Positions 32,282-41,158 are shown, counted from the stretch's first letter. The stretch: 43,460 nt of DNA from Pseudobacteriovorax antillogorgiicola (GCA_945862295.1 CAMAXT010000012.1:1-43460); one strand, 5' to 3'. A program made the numbers and translations. Notes: a model not told the origin generated them from the sequence alone.

Positions 32282-32515
32282 GAGAACGTTGTTCAGGGGC
32301 TACTCGAGAAGTCTAAAATTGACAACGTCATTTTCCAAGTTGAAGATCTGAGGATGCCGCTCAATGGTGATGAAATGCGTAAAGAGCAAATCGCTTTGAT
32401 TAAAAAATGGCGCGATCAGAAGTTTCCTAAACATGAAATCGTAGACCCAAAGCCTGTCAATTGGGACGAAAATCCCGCAAAAAAACGAGAAAATCAGCCA
32501 TCTCCCGGTTGCTAG
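32282..32515 (+). pseudogene. C-terminal fragment of a cytochrome c-like protein
   Basis: The plus-strand frame (ENVVQGLLEKSKIDNVIFQV, then EDLRMPLNGDEMRKEQIALI, then KKWRDQKFPKHEIVD) resembles the end of a short cytochrome c domain: the Met ligand motif RMPL followed by an EQIxLIxxWxxxxFP helix. It is comparable to EIFRAWRDNGFPEKG in the neighbouring minus-strand gene. No CxxCH is present in this reading, and upstream the frame runs into the antisense of the head-to-head minus gene. It is therefore a decayed or rearranged copy, facing away from its neighbour. Confidence 0.5.
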
Positions 32516-32594
32516 CCTCTTGCAGTTTGACCCCTGATCTTCCATACGGTAGTCTGCCTTTGATGGTAGAAAACTCGTTCTGGAAAGGATTCTG

Positions 32595-34223
32595 GTGAGT
32601 AAAGCACTGAACCGCGTACTAGTGGTAGTTATGGATGGCGTGGGGTTGCGTAAGTCCCGTTTTGGTAATGCTGTAGCTCTTGCTCAAACGCCGAATTTAG
32701 ACAGCCTCATTGCTAGTCGTTTATCTACCACTCTAAAAGCTCACGGCACCTATGTGGGCCTGCCTTCTGATGATGATATTGGCAACAGTGAAGTCGGTCA
32801 TAATGCCCTTGGTGCTGGTCGGATTTTCGCACAAGGCGCCAAGCTCGTTAATATAGCCATCGACGACGGCGCGATGTTCAAAGGGCCTGCTTGGGTGCAA
32901 ATGATCCAATCGGTAATCACCAAGAAAAGCACATTGCATTTTTTAGGTCTACTTTCGGACGGAAACGTCCACGCGCACGAGCGTCATCTCTACGCCATGC
33001 TACGCCAAGCCAAACGCGATGGCGTAACGAAGGTGCGCGTGCATGCACTTCTTGATGGCCGCGACGTCGGAGAAAAATCGGCTGAGCTTTATGTTGGTCG
33101 CTTAAACACCGTGATGACGGAGTTGAGAGCCTCGAGTTTTGATATTCAAGTGGCGTCCGGCGGCGGTCGCATGCATATCACGATGGACCGCTACAGCGCT
33201 GATTGGCAGATGGTCAAAAGAGGATGGGATACCCATGTGCTTGGACGAGGAAGACAGTTTAATTCTTTAGATGATGCTTTGATCGAATTCAGAAAAGATC
33301 CCACAATCACCGATCAGCATATCCCTGCATTCGTCATTGCAAAAGACGGCCAGCCGGTTGGCAAAATTACTGACGGCGATGGCGTTATTCTGTTTAATTT
33401 TCGCGGTGACAGAGCAATCGAAATTTCACGAGCGTTTACCGAGCAAATATTCACTGAGTTTGAGCGCGAATATTTCCCCAAAGTTCGGTTTGCCGGCATG
33501 ATGCAGTATGACGGTGATTTGAAAATCCCAGAACACTATTTGGTTACTCCTCCGGCTATTTCAGGAACGCTTTCGGCTGTCTTGGCGGAACAAAATGTCC
33601 GGCAATATGCTTGTAGTGAAACGCAGAAATTTGGCCATGTGACATATTTTTGGAATGGCAACCGCAGCGGTTATTTCGACCAAGCGACCGAAGAGTATCT
33701 AGAGATTCCTTCTGATGCGGCGGAGTTTTTCGAACATCGACCTGAAATGAAGGCTGTTGAAATTGCAAACGCAACCATTGACCGTATGGAGCGAGGTACA
33801 TTCGAATTCGGACGGATTAATTTTGCAAACGGAGACATGGTTGGTCATACAGGTGCATTGTCGGCAGCGATTGCTGCTGTCGAGGCAGTCGATCTCCAAC
33901 TTGGTAGGTTGATGGCTGCTGCTGACAGAACGCAGACAACTCTGCTGATCACTGCTGATCATGGAAACGCGGATGAGATGTTTGATGGAAAAGAAAAAGA
34001 CTTTCCAGATTGGGAAACGGCGGGTTTTTTAAAACAGCCGACGCCGAAGACGGCGCATACCTTAGCTCCGGTACCTTTTTTGATTTATGGTTTCCGTGTC
34101 AGCATGTTAAAAATGAAAGATTTTGAGCCGCGCTCTCTAGGAAATGTTGCGAATACCGCCCTTGTGACGATGGGGCTTGCGCCTCGTCCGGAATTTTTGC
34201 CGAGCTTGGTTGAGGAAATTTAG
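32595..34223 (+). CDS. gpmI: 2,3-bisphosphoglycerate-independent phosphoglycerate mutase
   Basis: Interconverts 3- and 2-phosphoglycerate in glycolysis using two Mn2+ in the alkaline phosphatase fold. Metal Asp14 (VVMDGVGL), the phosphoserine Ser65 in DIGNSEVGHNALGAGR, LLSDGNVHAH, LLDGRDVG, FNFRGDRAIE and the closing LITADHGNADEMFD are all present. 542 aa is slightly longer than typical (about 510-515). GTG 32595 has AAGGA about 8 bases upstream. mazG starts 1 base after its stop, so the two are one operon. Confidence 0.95.
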   Translation: MSKALNRVLVVVMDGVGLRKSRFGNAVALAQTPNLDSLIASRLSTTLKAHGTYVGLPSDDDIGNSEVGHNALGAGRIFAQGAKLVNIAIDDGAMFKGPAWVQMIQSVITKKSTLHFLGLLSDGNVHAHERHLYAMLRQAKRDGVTKVRVHALLDGRDVGEKSAELYVGRLNTVMTELRASSFDIQVASGGGRMHITMDRYSADWQMVKRGWDTHVLGRGRQFNSLDDALIEFRKDPTITDQHIPAFVIAKDGQPVGKITDGDGVILFNFRGDRAIEISRAFTEQIFTEFEREYFPKVRFAGMMQYDGDLKIPEHYLVTPPAISGTLSAVLAEQNVRQYACSETQKFGHVTYFWNGNRSGYFDQATEEYLEIPSDAAEFFEHRPEMKAVEIANATIDRMERGTFEFGRINFANGDMVGHTGALSAAIAAVEAVDLQLGRLMAAADRTQTTLLITADHGNADEMFDGKEKDFPDWETAGFLKQPTPKTAHTLAPVPFLIYGFRVSMLKMKDFEPRSLGNVANTALVTMGLAPRPEFLPSLVEEI

Positions 34224-34224
34224 C

Positions 34225-35085
34225 ATGAGTAAAAACCATCTGACAGGGAAGCCCTCGGGGGTTCCTGATCTTCAAGCTGCGGCGGCAATTTTCTCAGAGT
34301 TTGTGACGACAATTGCTTGGTTGCGAGACAAAAAGCAAGGCTGTCCCTGGGATTTGGAACAGGACTACAAATCTCTTCGCCGTTATATGGTTGAAGAAGC
34401 CTATGAAGCCGCTGAAGCTATGAGCGGAGTGGATAACGCTGAGATACGAGATGAACTCGGTGATGTTTTATTGCAGGTGATTCTCAATGCTCAGATAGCT
34501 CAAGACGAAGGACACTTCACACTTATCGATGTAATCGATGCGATTAATAAAAAAATGCTTCGCCGTCACCCGCATGTGTTTGCCCCAAAACAGGCTGACA
34601 TCACCTCGGACGAAGTTCGAACCAATTGGGAAAAAATTAAAACAAGAGAAAAAGCCTCGTTTCCACCAAAAAAGGATTCTTCGGGGGTTTTTTCTGGGGC
34701 TGCCAAAAAACAACCGTCAACTATCCAGGCGCTACATATTGGCAAGACAGCAGCGAAGATCAATTTTGACTGGGATACGCCGTTACAAGTTTTTGACCAG
34801 CTGATTTCAGAGGTCAAAGAGCTTGAGATTGAAGTGCGGCAAGAACCTTCAGATATCGATAGAATCACCCAAGAAATTGGTGACGTCTATTTTTCATTGG
34901 CGCAGTTTTGTCGGCATCTTAAGCTGGATCCAGAAACTGTCGCTATGGACGGAAACAGAAAGTTTCTTAAGCGCTTTACGAGCCTCGAAGCGATAGCGAA
35001 TATTGAGGGTAAAGACGTCAACTGTATTAGTCGTGAAGAGCTAGAACAACTTTGGTTGAAAGCTAAAGCAGCTGAAAAAAGCTGA
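34225..35085 (+). CDS. mazG: MazG nucleoside triphosphate pyrophosphohydrolase
   Basis: Hydrolyses NTPs/dNTPs to NMP and PPi, cleaning nucleotide pools. Two MazG domains are present. The first has CPWDLEQDYKSLRRYMVEEAYE and EIRDELGDVLLQV, with metal-binding Glu57, 58, 61 and Glu77, Asp80. The second has EVKELEIEV and EIGDVYFSLAQF. The total of 286 aa is slightly above the E. coli length. ATG 34225 lies 1 base from the gpmI stop, with GAGG about 9 bases upstream. The longer reading to 34177 sits inside gpmI and is rejected. Confidence 0.93.
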   Translation: MSKNHLTGKPSGVPDLQAAAAIFSEFVTTIAWLRDKKQGCPWDLEQDYKSLRRYMVEEAYEAAEAMSGVDNAEIRDELGDVLLQVILNAQIAQDEGHFTLIDVIDAINKKMLRRHPHVFAPKQADITSDEVRTNWEKIKTREKASFPPKKDSSGVFSGAAKKQPSTIQALHIGKTAAKINFDWDTPLQVFDQLISEVKELEIEVRQEPSDIDRITQEIGDVYFSLAQFCRHLKLDPETVAMDGNRKFLKRFTSLEAIANIEGKDVNCISREELEQLWLKAKAAEKS

Positions 35086-35115
35086 AGTAATTTAAAACTT
35101 TTTTAAGGGGCAAAG

Positions 35116-35505
35116 ATGAAATTTTTTCTAGCGGGATTCCTGGGATTTATGCTTCTGCAAACTTCCGGTGCTCAAGCGCAGACTCCAACACCGTCTCCAG
35201 CACCAATAGCTACTCAGGAGCCTGCACCAAAGCTTAGTAGAGCCGAGCGCTGGGACGGATCTTTTGTTGGTTGTCAGGCAAATGCTACACCAGTAGAGCG
35301 AGCAAAGTGGGGGAAAAGAGTCCCTGTCGTTTGCGGATGCCTGGCCACCTATCTCGTCAATCTCTGTCAAAAAACCGAAGGCGACAACCCAGATACGGTA
35401 AAAGCATGCCTTCTGAATTTTAATCATGCTGAAGCGACAAAAGTCATCGATGAGTGCTTTGTGAAGGCGAAAGTCGAAGCGGTCCTGAACCCTTTCATAA
35501 AGTAG
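35116..35505 (+). CDS. Small secreted Cys-containing protein (129 aa)
   Basis: A signal peptide (residues 1-21, ending AQA) precedes a Pro/Thr-rich linker (TPTPSPAPIATQEPAPK) and an about 85-residue domain with six Cys (GCQANA, VCGC, LCQKTEG, ACLLN, ECFVK). These could give three disulfides, suggesting a compact periplasmic or secreted domain. No family recognised. AAGGGG is about 7 bases upstream. It lies 30 bases after mazG and is followed by the terminator shared with rpsT, so it may end the gpmI-mazG transcript. Confidence 0.75.
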   Translation: MKFFLAGFLGFMLLQTSGAQAQTPTPSPAPIATQEPAPKLSRAERWDGSFVGCQANATPVERAKWGKRVPVVCGCLATYLVNLCQKTEGDNPDTVKACLLNFNHAEATKVIDECFVKAKVEAVLNPFIK

Positions 35506-35534
35506 TTCACGACGAAGGTAATAGAGAGCAAAAA

Positions 35535-35558
35535 AAACCCGGGGTGACCCGGGTTTTT
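35535..35558. terminator. Bidirectional terminator
   Basis: AAACCCGGG (35535-35543) pairs exactly with CCCGGGTTT (35548-35556) around GTGA, with A-run before and T-run after. It serves the Cys protein gene and the convergent rpsT. Confidence 0.92.
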
Positions 35559-35566
35559 GTATCGAA

Positions 35567-35950
35567 TTACTTTTTGCTAACGGTCTTCTTTTGGGCTGCT
35601 TTTTTCTTCTTGATAGCAGCTGTTCCAGCACTTGCTTTTTTAGCAGGTGCTTTTTTAGCAGTAGTAGCTTCTACTGGTTTTGAACCAGCATTTTTTAACA
35701 GCTTAGCAAGTCTTGCAACTGTGCGAGCAGCGTTGTTTTTATGGATGATGCCTTTTTGAGCGGCTTTAGAGACGATCTTTTGGGCAGAAACGAATAGTGG
35801 GTTTAGAACACCGGCGTCGGCTCCACCTTGTTTAACTGCTGCTCTAAATTTTTTAACAGCTGTTCTTACGCTAGCCATGTAGGAGCTATTTCGCAAGTTT
35901 GCACTGTTGTTTCTTCTGATGCGCTTGATGGCTGACTTATGATGTGCCAC
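35567..35950 (-). CDS. rpsT: 30S ribosomal protein S20 with a long Lys/Ala tail
   Basis: S20 binds 16S rRNA (helices 9 and 44) and assists early assembly. The start MAHHKSAIKRIRRNNSANLRN and the GIIHKNNAARTVARLAKLL C-terminal core are diagnostic. The usual length is about 87 aa, but this protein has 127. The last about 40 residues (from VEATTAKK) are an Ala/Lys/Thr-rich basic extension with no fold. GTG 35950 has GAGGAAG about 7 bases upstream. A strong promoter candidate lies 76-104 bases upstream. Confidence 0.93.
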   Translation of the reverse strand: MAHHKSAIKRIRRNNSANLRNSSYMASVRTAVKKFRAAVKQGGADAGVLNPLFVSAQKIVSKAAQKGIIHKNNAARTVARLAKLLKNAGSKPVEATTAKKAPAKKASAGTAAIKKKKAAQKKTVSKK

Positions 35951-36025
35951 TGAACTTCCTCGTTATTCTAATCTCGATTGATATTACCTAGGCCGCCTGG
36001 CCCAAGGATTTCCGGAGAAAGGAAG

Positions 36026-36054
36026 CTTCTACCAAGGTTGGTTGCCTTTGTCAA
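36026..36054 (-). promoter_or_regulatory. Candidate sigma-70 promoter of rpsT
   Basis: On the minus strand TTGACA (36049-36054, perfect consensus) and TAGAAG (36026-36031, 4/6) are separated by 17 bases. This leaves a leader of about 70 bases before GTG 35950. Confidence 0.6.
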
Positions 36055-36223
36055 GACGTCGCGCTAAAGCCAAATACTCATAAAGCTCTTTAAATATAGT
36101 AGGTTGCAATACGACACGAGAACGCAGCGCATCTGATCGAGGTATAAGCTGTATGATATCGACCTGTTAGATTTTGCGCCTATATGGGAAGATGCACTAA
36201 ACACCATCTCTCAGGATCAACTT

Positions 36224-37822
36224 ATGCTCAAAAGCCAACGCATGCCCTTTCTGTTGATTGTTTTGCTCACGATGACACTTTTGTCATCTGTCGGTTGTAA
36301 GACCCGAGAAGAATCAGAATCAAGTGTCAAAAATGATGAGCAGCTCGTTGATAAGGTCATACCCATGCGCGGGCCGAAGCAGCTAAAGACTCTCGACTAT
36401 GTTTTCTACCGTGGCAACAAAACTCCCATATTGCCCCTTGATAAAGAAATTGATGCTTTCAAGGACAAGTTTTTGAAACTAGATGCTGCGTCTTTAGAGC
36501 GTCGTCTTCTTCGCAAAGTTTATCACGACCGCTATGACCTCATGACTCTTGCGACCCGTGATACTGACGGCGACGGCATCCGCGACTACCGCGCATGCCA
36601 GTACTTTGGGAAATTTTCTGAGGGCGACCTCGACCTTGACGGCGACGGTGTCCGCAATATTTTGGATGCAGATCCCTACGATTCTAAAGTTGGTGGAAAA
36701 GATGCGGACGGTGACGGTCATCCAGACTCTGATTATGTAGATGCCAACAAAAATACTGTGCCAGATCACCTCGACTTTGCACTTATTTACCCGGATGCTA
36801 AATTTTCATTTTCAAAACGGCTGTCAGAAATTCAGGTGGAACTCTATAAATCTCATAAGATTATCTTGGTGGAAAGAAACCAGGATTTCACACTAGAAGC
36901 CGCTGAAGTCATCTATGATTCGGTGAAACGCATCTTCGCTTCGACTTTCGGAAAAAGAAAGGTTCTAGCAACTTTGCGCTCAATCGCAACTGAGGACATG
37001 GCTCTATTAATTCCTGAAGAGGGCAGTGAAACCAATGCCCTTGTTTCGACTCCCCTACAGACCATGATCATTTATCGCTCTGGACTTGTGGTACCTCCGC
37101 TCGTGCTTTTGGGGCTTCTGACTCATGAGATAGGCCATAGCATTCAATTTGATCTGGACTACAACCCGAAAGACTTCGTCGTCGAGAACAATAGAATCTA
37201 CTTTCCGAACCCAAAGTATTTTAAGTCGATGGGTGACTATGAGTGGTCCGCTGATGACAGTCCAATCAAGAATTTAGAAAATTTCAGCCTATGGACTCCG
37301 ACCTATGAGTACATTCGCCCGACTTTTTCTTGGAAGAATAAAACTCCCGAGTTCTGGTCAAAACTCATCGATGACATCTATGCAAAAGATGGCGATGACT
37401 ACATGTTTAATAAAACTCTTGTCGACGATCACATTGTCAGTCAGTACTCGACTATGGATCCCTTTGAATGGTTAAGCGACAATCAAATCGCATATATTTT
37501 TACCTTGATTGAGAAGGAAGTCTTGGCCGATCTCGGTCGTGACGAGAAGAAAAAAAAGGCTTTTCAGAAAAACTATCTAGCAACCATTGAGGGTGCTTGG
37601 CGGGGTTTCGCACACACGAATCTAGCTGGTTCAAAGATACTGAAACACCTTGAAGCAAATGTACCTATTGAAAAAAGTGATTTAAAGATTTTAGCGGAGC
37701 GTTACGGAAAACCGATTATTGCTAAGCCGCAATTGGTTCAAGATAATAGCTTGATGCTTAGTGGGTCTGGCGGAAGTCACAATGGGATCCGGTGCCGTCC
37801 AGCATTTCAGGTTTTCCAGTAA
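36224..37822 (+). CDS. Lipoprotein zinc metalloprotease-like protein with Asp-rich repeats
   Basis: A 532-aa envelope lipoprotein (lipobox SSVGC, Cys25). Residues 109-160 hold three calcium-binding-type motifs (DTDGDGIRDY, DLDGDGVRN, DADGDGHPD) like thrombospondin type-3 repeats. Around residue 302 the HEIGHSIQFD motif matches the HExxH zinc site of gluzincin/metzincin proteases. The third ligand is not clear. A role in surface-protein or cell-wall proteolysis would fit but is unproven. AGGA lies 7 bases before ATG. It stands alone, with no obvious T-tract terminator; a short stem GGCTTCGTGAAGCC follows its stop. Confidence 0.72.
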   Translation: MLKSQRMPFLLIVLLTMTLLSSVGCKTREESESSVKNDEQLVDKVIPMRGPKQLKTLDYVFYRGNKTPILPLDKEIDAFKDKFLKLDAASLERRLLRKVYHDRYDLMTLATRDTDGDGIRDYRACQYFGKFSEGDLDLDGDGVRNILDADPYDSKVGGKDADGDGHPDSDYVDANKNTVPDHLDFALIYPDAKFSFSKRLSEIQVELYKSHKIILVERNQDFTLEAAEVIYDSVKRIFASTFGKRKVLATLRSIATEDMALLIPEEGSETNALVSTPLQTMIIYRSGLVVPPLVLLGLLTHEIGHSIQFDLDYNPKDFVVENNRIYFPNPKYFKSMGDYEWSADDSPIKNLENFSLWTPTYEYIRPTFSWKNKTPEFWSKLIDDIYAKDGDDYMFNKTLVDDHIVSQYSTMDPFEWLSDNQIAYIFTLIEKEVLADLGRDEKKKKAFQKNYLATIEGAWRGFAHTNLAGSKILKHLEANVPIEKSDLKILAERYGKPIIAKPQLVQDNSLMLSGSGGSHNGIRCRPAFQVFQ

Positions 37823-37843
37823 GGCTTCGTGAAGCCACGACAT

Positions 37844-38479
37844 TTAGAGTTTAAAACGTAGAGAGACTTCGACTCCTCTGGTCGTGCCCTTATTGGTTGA
37901 GATATTTGAAAATCTTGTCGATGCTGTGTTGGGAGAGGCCATGCCATCGGAAAGACTGACATTGCCCTGATGTACCATATAGAATCCGCCCCAAGCTAGG
38001 TCGACGTTCTTGATGAGCTCGCGACTTCTCTCCCAGCCAAACTGGTAGGTTCGGCCTTTAGATTTATACGCCCGCTCTTTAGTTTCATCATTTGCGGTCT
38101 CATTGAAGAAGCTAAGAGAGAACTGAGCACGCCAGTTTTTGTAGAAGTTGTAAGAAATCAAAGGACCTGCGCCCATACGGTAGTATTCATTGTTATTTTC
38201 CTGACCGCCTTGCGCAATCGTGCGTAATCCCATCTCAAGACCATCGTCGAGAGTTCGTAACACATCTAGGAACATCAATGATCCTGCGACATTTTTAAAT
38301 CCAGTCGTCGATTGTTGGTTAACGCCATAACCTAAATGTGCGCCGGTCGCCCAAGTTTGATGTGTTTCGGCAAATGCTGGTTTCGCGGCTATTGCAAGGA
38401 ATACGACTAAAAAAAACAAGATGACTTTTACTTGCAATGAAACATTTGATCGACGGATAGCTATAGATGTATGCTTCAT
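37844..38479 (-). CDS. Predicted outer-membrane beta-barrel protein (211 aa)
   Basis: The signal peptide (to about residue 37, ending AFA) precedes alternating aromatic/hydrophobic strands (HQTWATGAHLGYGVN, GLEMGLRTIAQ, YYRMGAGPLISYNFY, WRAQFSLSFF, WGGFYMVHQG). It ends in TRGVEVSLRFKL, with hydrophobic-x-F-x-L as in many barrel C-termini. About 8 strands are likely. No function is recognised. It is convergent with the metalloprotease gene and diverges from the 170-aa gene. Confidence 0.65.
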   Translation of the reverse strand: MKHTSIAIRRSNVSLQVKVILFFLVVFLAIAAKPAFAETHQTWATGAHLGYGVNQQSTTGFKNVAGSLMFLDVLRTLDDGLEMGLRTIAQGGQENNNEYYRMGAGPLISYNFYKNWRAQFSLSFFNETANDETKERAYKSKGRTYQFGWERSRELIKNVDLAWGGFYMVHQGNVSLSDGMASPNTASTRFSNISTNKGTTRGVEVSLRFKL

Positions 38480-38608
38480 GAGATCCTGCCGTTGATGTTG
38501 AACTTAACTACTTCATCGACCTCAGGTGAAAAAACTTTAGACAGATTGTCTTTATTTTGGTGGGCAAATGTTGCCTAGCAGATTTGATAGCAAGACGGAT
38601 TTTATTAA

Positions 38609-39121
38609 ATGAATAGTCCATTCGAAAATTTTTCCCAAAACGAATTGCATGCTGCCGCGATGAAATTAGAAAAGGTCGTGAAAAGTGTAAATTCAACTTT
38701 GTTAAAGGTTGGGTATGTGGATCAGGAGAAGTTGATGCCGGCGGTGGTTGACGTCTTCTGTGAGATTTTGCGTTTTGATTCGTTCACGAAAAAGAAGTTT
38801 GAGCAGAGTCTTGAAGACAAGAAGGTGCGCACTTTATCGCAGGGTGGTGTGATCATGACTTGTGTCATGACTGCAGCGGTCGCTTTGTCGGAACTTAAAC
38901 ATGTGCCGAAGCCAATTCAGCAAAACCTCCTGCAAAAAGGTCTGACCAAGTTAAAAGGAGCGAGTTCGCATCCAGTGACTTTAGCCGGTCTTTCTCTTGC
39001 TGGATTTTACGGATTGATGGGCCGAGGGCTATTTCTTCGCGCAAAAAGCGCCAGCGGACGAAAGGTGCTTTCGGACGGGATGTGGGGTCAGATTCGGAAG
39101 TTGAAAGAAAAGATCAGGTAG
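38609..39121 (+). CDS. Unknown protein with two hydrophobic segments (170 aa)
   Basis: No family recognised. The N-terminal about 75 residues are soluble and helical; two hydrophobic stretches follow (GGVIMTCVMTAAVALSEL and HPVTLAGLSLAGFYGLMG), then a basic C-terminal tail (KKLKEKIR-like). It may be a membrane-associated protein with its ends in the cytoplasm. It has no obvious ribosome site near ATG 38609. It ends just before the receiver pseudogene on the other strand. Confidence 0.55.
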   Translation: MNSPFENFSQNELHAAAMKLEKVVKSVNSTLLKVGYVDQEKLMPAVVDVFCEILRFDSFTKKKFEQSLEDKKVRTLSQGGVIMTCVMTAAVALSELKHVPKPIQQNLLQKGLTKLKGASSHPVTLAGLSLAGFYGLMGRGLFLRAKSASGRKVLSDGMWGQIRKLKEKIR

Positions 39122-39179
39122 CAGCAGGTGGCTTCTTTCATTTACATGTTTTTCGCAACTATGTCTTTGTGAAGGCTCG

Positions 39180-39523
39180 TTAGAGCAGCGAGTTATTTGA
39201 ATAAACTCCTTCGGCCCGCCGAAGGGCTTTTCGATAAACCCACATGCCCCAGAAGCAATCGATAGCTGAAGCAGGTTGTCGCCAATATCCCCGGCGGTGA
39301 GTAGGATGACAGGATGCCGCTGCACTTTTAGCTTACTTGCGTTAACGATGTCTAGACCACTGATATCACCCAAATAGGTCTGAAACGATCAAAACGAAGT
39401 CTTCTTGTTCTATAAGACTGATAGCATCTTCGGGCCCGCAGATGGTCAAATCAAACGTGTTTGCCATGAGGGGCGAGCAAGTTCCCGCAGTAGTTGGTCT
39501 TCATCCATGAAAAGCAGGCGCAT
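39180..39523 (-). pseudogene. Receiver-domain (response-regulator) pseudogene
   Basis: A receiver can be pieced together on the minus strand from 39523: MRLLFMDEDQLLRELARP, then after a frame change TFDLTICGPEDAISLIEQED with FVLIVSDLF, then after a second change DISGLDIVNASKLKVQRHPV, ILLTAGD and GFIEKPFG. All receiver residues (DED triad, phospho-Asp in VSDLF, Thr in LLTAG, Lys in EKP) remain, but two frameshifts (about 39465-39475 and 39368-39376) break it. The C-terminal end is uncertain. It probably came from the nearby receiver family and decayed recently. Confidence 0.6.
39208..39225 (+). terminator. Possible terminator hairpin
   Basis: CCTTCGGC (39208-39215) pairs exactly with GCCGAAGG (39218-39225) around CC, followed by GCTTTTCG. 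It could end the 170-aa gene's transcript, 87 bases downstream, inside the pseudogene. Confidence 0.3.
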
Positions 39524-39754
39524 TATCGTGCTTCTTTCATTCGGGCTTTTCGATCGTAGGGTGCCATGAGCCGCATATAGGAAAAATGCAACATCTATAC
39601 TTTTGCAGGTTCTTATATTGTAACCGCTCTGAATCAATCATCTGAGTTGGAACGGCGCGGAAGCTCCGTGGGTGTCTCGAAAGGGATACAGATTGTTAGT
39701 TTTAGGGAACTACGTTATCGATAGCTGTCTTTTAATAATAAGAAAGTAATTGAT

Positions 39755-41158
39755 TTGAACTCATATCTTGGCCGCATTCTTTTAGTAGATGACGACGAAA
39801 AAGTGCGGAATTTTTATACCGCTACCTTCACGCGAGCGGGCTACACGACCATTGCGGTCAGTGACTTGGCGAGCATGCGCGAGGCCCTGTCGAAGTATTC
39901 TTTCGATGCTGTGTTCCTCGATTTGAAGTTGGGACGAGAGAACGGGATTGACGGTCTTCCATACGTTTTGAAAACAGCACCTTTTACTATGGTGTTTATT
40001 CTTAGTTCTCAGAATTCAATTGATAAGGCTATCGAGTGCATAGACCGAGGGGCAAACTGGTATTTTACAAAAGGCACTGAACCAGATGATATCCTGACAA
40101 AGCTGGCGAGTTATCTCGAGGGTAAATCTGAAGTGGGAGAGAAGAGTAGCGTTGAACCCTGGCGAGAAAATCTCGTCGGCACCAGTAAAGCCATCAACGA
40201 GACTGCTGAAACGATTTTGAAACTGAGAGATGTCGATTCTACGGTCTTGATTCTTGGAGAATCAGGGACCGGCAAGGAAGTTGTCGCTCGTGCGCTCCAC
40301 AAGGCGTCAACCAGAGCCAATGCGCGATTTGAAGCAATCAACTGCGGGGCGATTCCGGAAAATCTTTTGGAGTCCGAACTTTTCGGCCATAAGAAAGGGT
40401 CATTCACCGATGCAAAAGCTGACCGGAAGGGCATCTTTGAGATCTGTGACAAGGGCACTTTATTGCTAGATGAAATCGGTGACATGCCGTTAGCCTTGCA
40501 AACCAAGTTGTTGCGGGTTCTCCAAGAGAAACAAGTTCAGCCAGTTGGTGCGTCAACAGCTGTGAAGATCGAAACCAGAGTTATCGCAGCGACTCACCGA
40601 GATATTCTAGATGAAGTCAAAAGCGGACGTTTCCGCGAAGACTTGTATTACCGCCTCTCGGTAGTCATGGTGCAAATCCCAGCGTTAAGACATCGAAAAG
40701 AAGATATTCCACTTCTTGTTGATCATTTTCTTAGTAAATTTAATAAGCGCTTCAAGAAAACGATCAACCGTCCAAGTCAATCGACGATGTCCCGTTTGAT
40801 GAACTACGATTGGCCAGGGAATATTAGAGAGCTACAAAATGCTATTGAGCGCGGGATTGTCCTGTCGGGAGATGGCAATCTTAGTGTTGATGACATGTTC
40901 TCTCATCTTAAATTTGGTGAGGCAGCAGTCCCGACGAAGGTCGTGTCTGAAGAAGGTTTCTTAGATCATCCATTTTTCGACTTACCGCTAACAGATGCCA
41001 AGCAAGCATTTGAGAAGACTTATATTGAAAGACTTTTGAAGCTGAATAGAGGAAATGTAGCAGAGCTCGCTCGGCGGTCCGGAAGGTACCGCGCAGATCT
41101 TTACCGCGTCATCGAGCGCTACGGCATTGACGTAGATTCTTATAGGCAGGAATCTTGA
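39755..41158 (+). CDS. NtrC-type sigma-54 activator response regulator
   Basis: Three domains in 467 aa. The receiver (1-120) has acidic pocket VDDDE, phospho-Asp56 (FLDLKLG) and Lys106 (FTKG). The AAA+ domain (about 138-370) has Walker A GESGTGKE, DEIGDMP, and the sigma-54-contacting loop written GSFTDA (215-220) where GAFTGA is usual. The C-terminal Fis-like helix-turn-helix is GNVAELARRSGRYRADLYRVI. It starts with TTG 39755. It forms an operon with an Hpt and a single receiver, overlapping or touching each other. A sigma-54 promoter candidate lies 1.8 kb downstream at 42913. Confidence 0.92.
   Translation: MNSYLGRILLVDDDEKVRNFYTATFTRAGYTTIAVSDLASMREALSKYSFDAVFLDLKLGRENGIDGLPYVLKTAPFTMVFILSSQNSIDKAIECIDRGANWYFTKGTEPDDILTKLASYLEGKSEVGEKSSVEPWRENLVGTSKAINETAETILKLRDVDSTVLILGESGTGKEVVARALHKASTRANARFEAINCGAIPENLLESELFGHKKGSFTDAKADRKGIFEICDKGTLLLDEIGDMPLALQTKLLRVLQEKQVQPVGASTAVKIETRVIAATHRDILDEVKSGRFREDLYYRLSVVMVQIPALRHRKEDIPLLVDHFLSKFNKRFKKTINRPSQSTMSRLMNYDWPGNIRELQNAIERGIVLSGDGNLSVDDMFSHLKFGEAAVPTKVVSEEGFLDHPFFDLPLTDAKQAFEKTYIERLLKLNRGNVAELARRSGRYRADLYRVIERYGIDVDSYRQES

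Noticed and set aside
39029-39121. Extension of the receiver frame beyond GFIEKPFG to 39029
   Set aside because: It reads into the antisense of the 170-aa gene; the real receiver end is lost or ends by about 39180.
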